6,151 bases of DNA from a bacterium (lineage in GTDB: Bacteria > Verrucomicrobiota > Kiritimatiellia > UBA8416). Below the pieces are notes generated by a model. It was not told the DNA's origin. It saw only the letters and a program-made list of their open reading frames with translations, and did not search any database. The stretch spans positions 1 to 6,151 of the forward strand of contig JAIFLS010000151.1 in assembly GCA_020048935.1 (NCBI GenBank). Direction: 5' to 3'. Position 1 is the first letter of the stretch. Each line of letters starts with the position of its first letter. Positions 6,135-6,151 of the stretch are shown here, in pieces. A program made the position numbers and the translations under genes.

Positions 6135-6151
6135 AAGGGGTATACGCATGG
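6135..6151 (+). promoter_or_regulatory. Possible ribosome binding site and start codon of a divergent gene at the window edge
   Basis: AAGGGG (6135-6140) lies seven bases before ATG (6148-6150), good translation-start geometry on the + strand, pointing out of the window. A perfect TTGACA on the + strand (6050-6055) could be part of its promoter, but no convincing -10 box stands 16-18 bases after it. Another ATG at 6069 with GGAG (6060-6063) five bases upstream opens a frame to the window end and is an alternative. Too little coding sequence is present to identify a product. Confidence 0.25.

Noticed and set aside
5922..6149. 76-codon N-terminal extension of the large protein from ATG 6149, including a VGGC lipobox-like stretch
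   Set aside because: It would put the signal peptide 80 residues inside the protein, has no upstream context to test for a ribosome binding site, and runs through the promoter candidate. The GTG at 5921 has GGGAGG at ideal spacing.
1..6151. CRISPR array, tRNA or rRNA genes
   Set aside because: No regularly spaced direct repeats, tRNA cloverleaf signature or rRNA-like sequence was seen on either strand; the only non-coding repeats are the REP doublet, the 27-base palindrome and the short TATCCA pair.

Overview
This 6.15 kb, GC-rich window reads as chromosomal DNA of a Gram-negative bacterium. A pseudomonadote, perhaps a gammaproteobacterium, is likely because there is a paired REP element of the GTGG-hairpin kind. 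The giant exported, membrane-anchored thiol-redox protein also fits a cell with a periplasm. The genus cannot be named from the sequence.

Layout: (1) bases 1-332, + strand, hold the C-terminal 109 codons of a class I glutamine amidotransferase-like protein, cut by the window edge. (2) Bases 333-391 carry a plausible promoter and ribosome binding site for (3) a 221-residue exported DUF4159-like protein (392-1057, +) with an unusual run of four consecutive cysteines near its C-terminus. (4) Bases 1058-1256 separate two convergent genes and hold an inverted REP doublet (1064-1200), then a 27-base near-perfect palindrome that covers the stop codon of the next gene. (5) One very large gene (1257-5921, -) encodes about 1554 residues: signal peptide, thioredoxin-like domain (CGWC), long HEAT-like repeats interrupted by a disordered linker with a duplicated segment, a glutaredoxin/thioredoxin-like domain (CREC), and a six-helix CcdA/DsbD-type membrane domain with NPC and ELACTG cysteine motifs. 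(6) Bases 5922-6151 hold its upstream region, with a TTGACA-type promoter candidate, and perhaps the ribosome binding site and start codon of a divergent gene at the very edge.

The most interesting content is the large protein. It looks like a complete trans-membrane reductant relay in one chain: cytoplasmic thiols to membrane cysteine pair to CREC module to CGWC module, with a HEAT solenoid holding the two periplasmic redox modules apart or binding a client. The convergent neighbour is a predicted exported protein with a CCCC cluster and three other cysteines. It is a natural candidate client, but this link is inferred only from adjacency and cysteine content.
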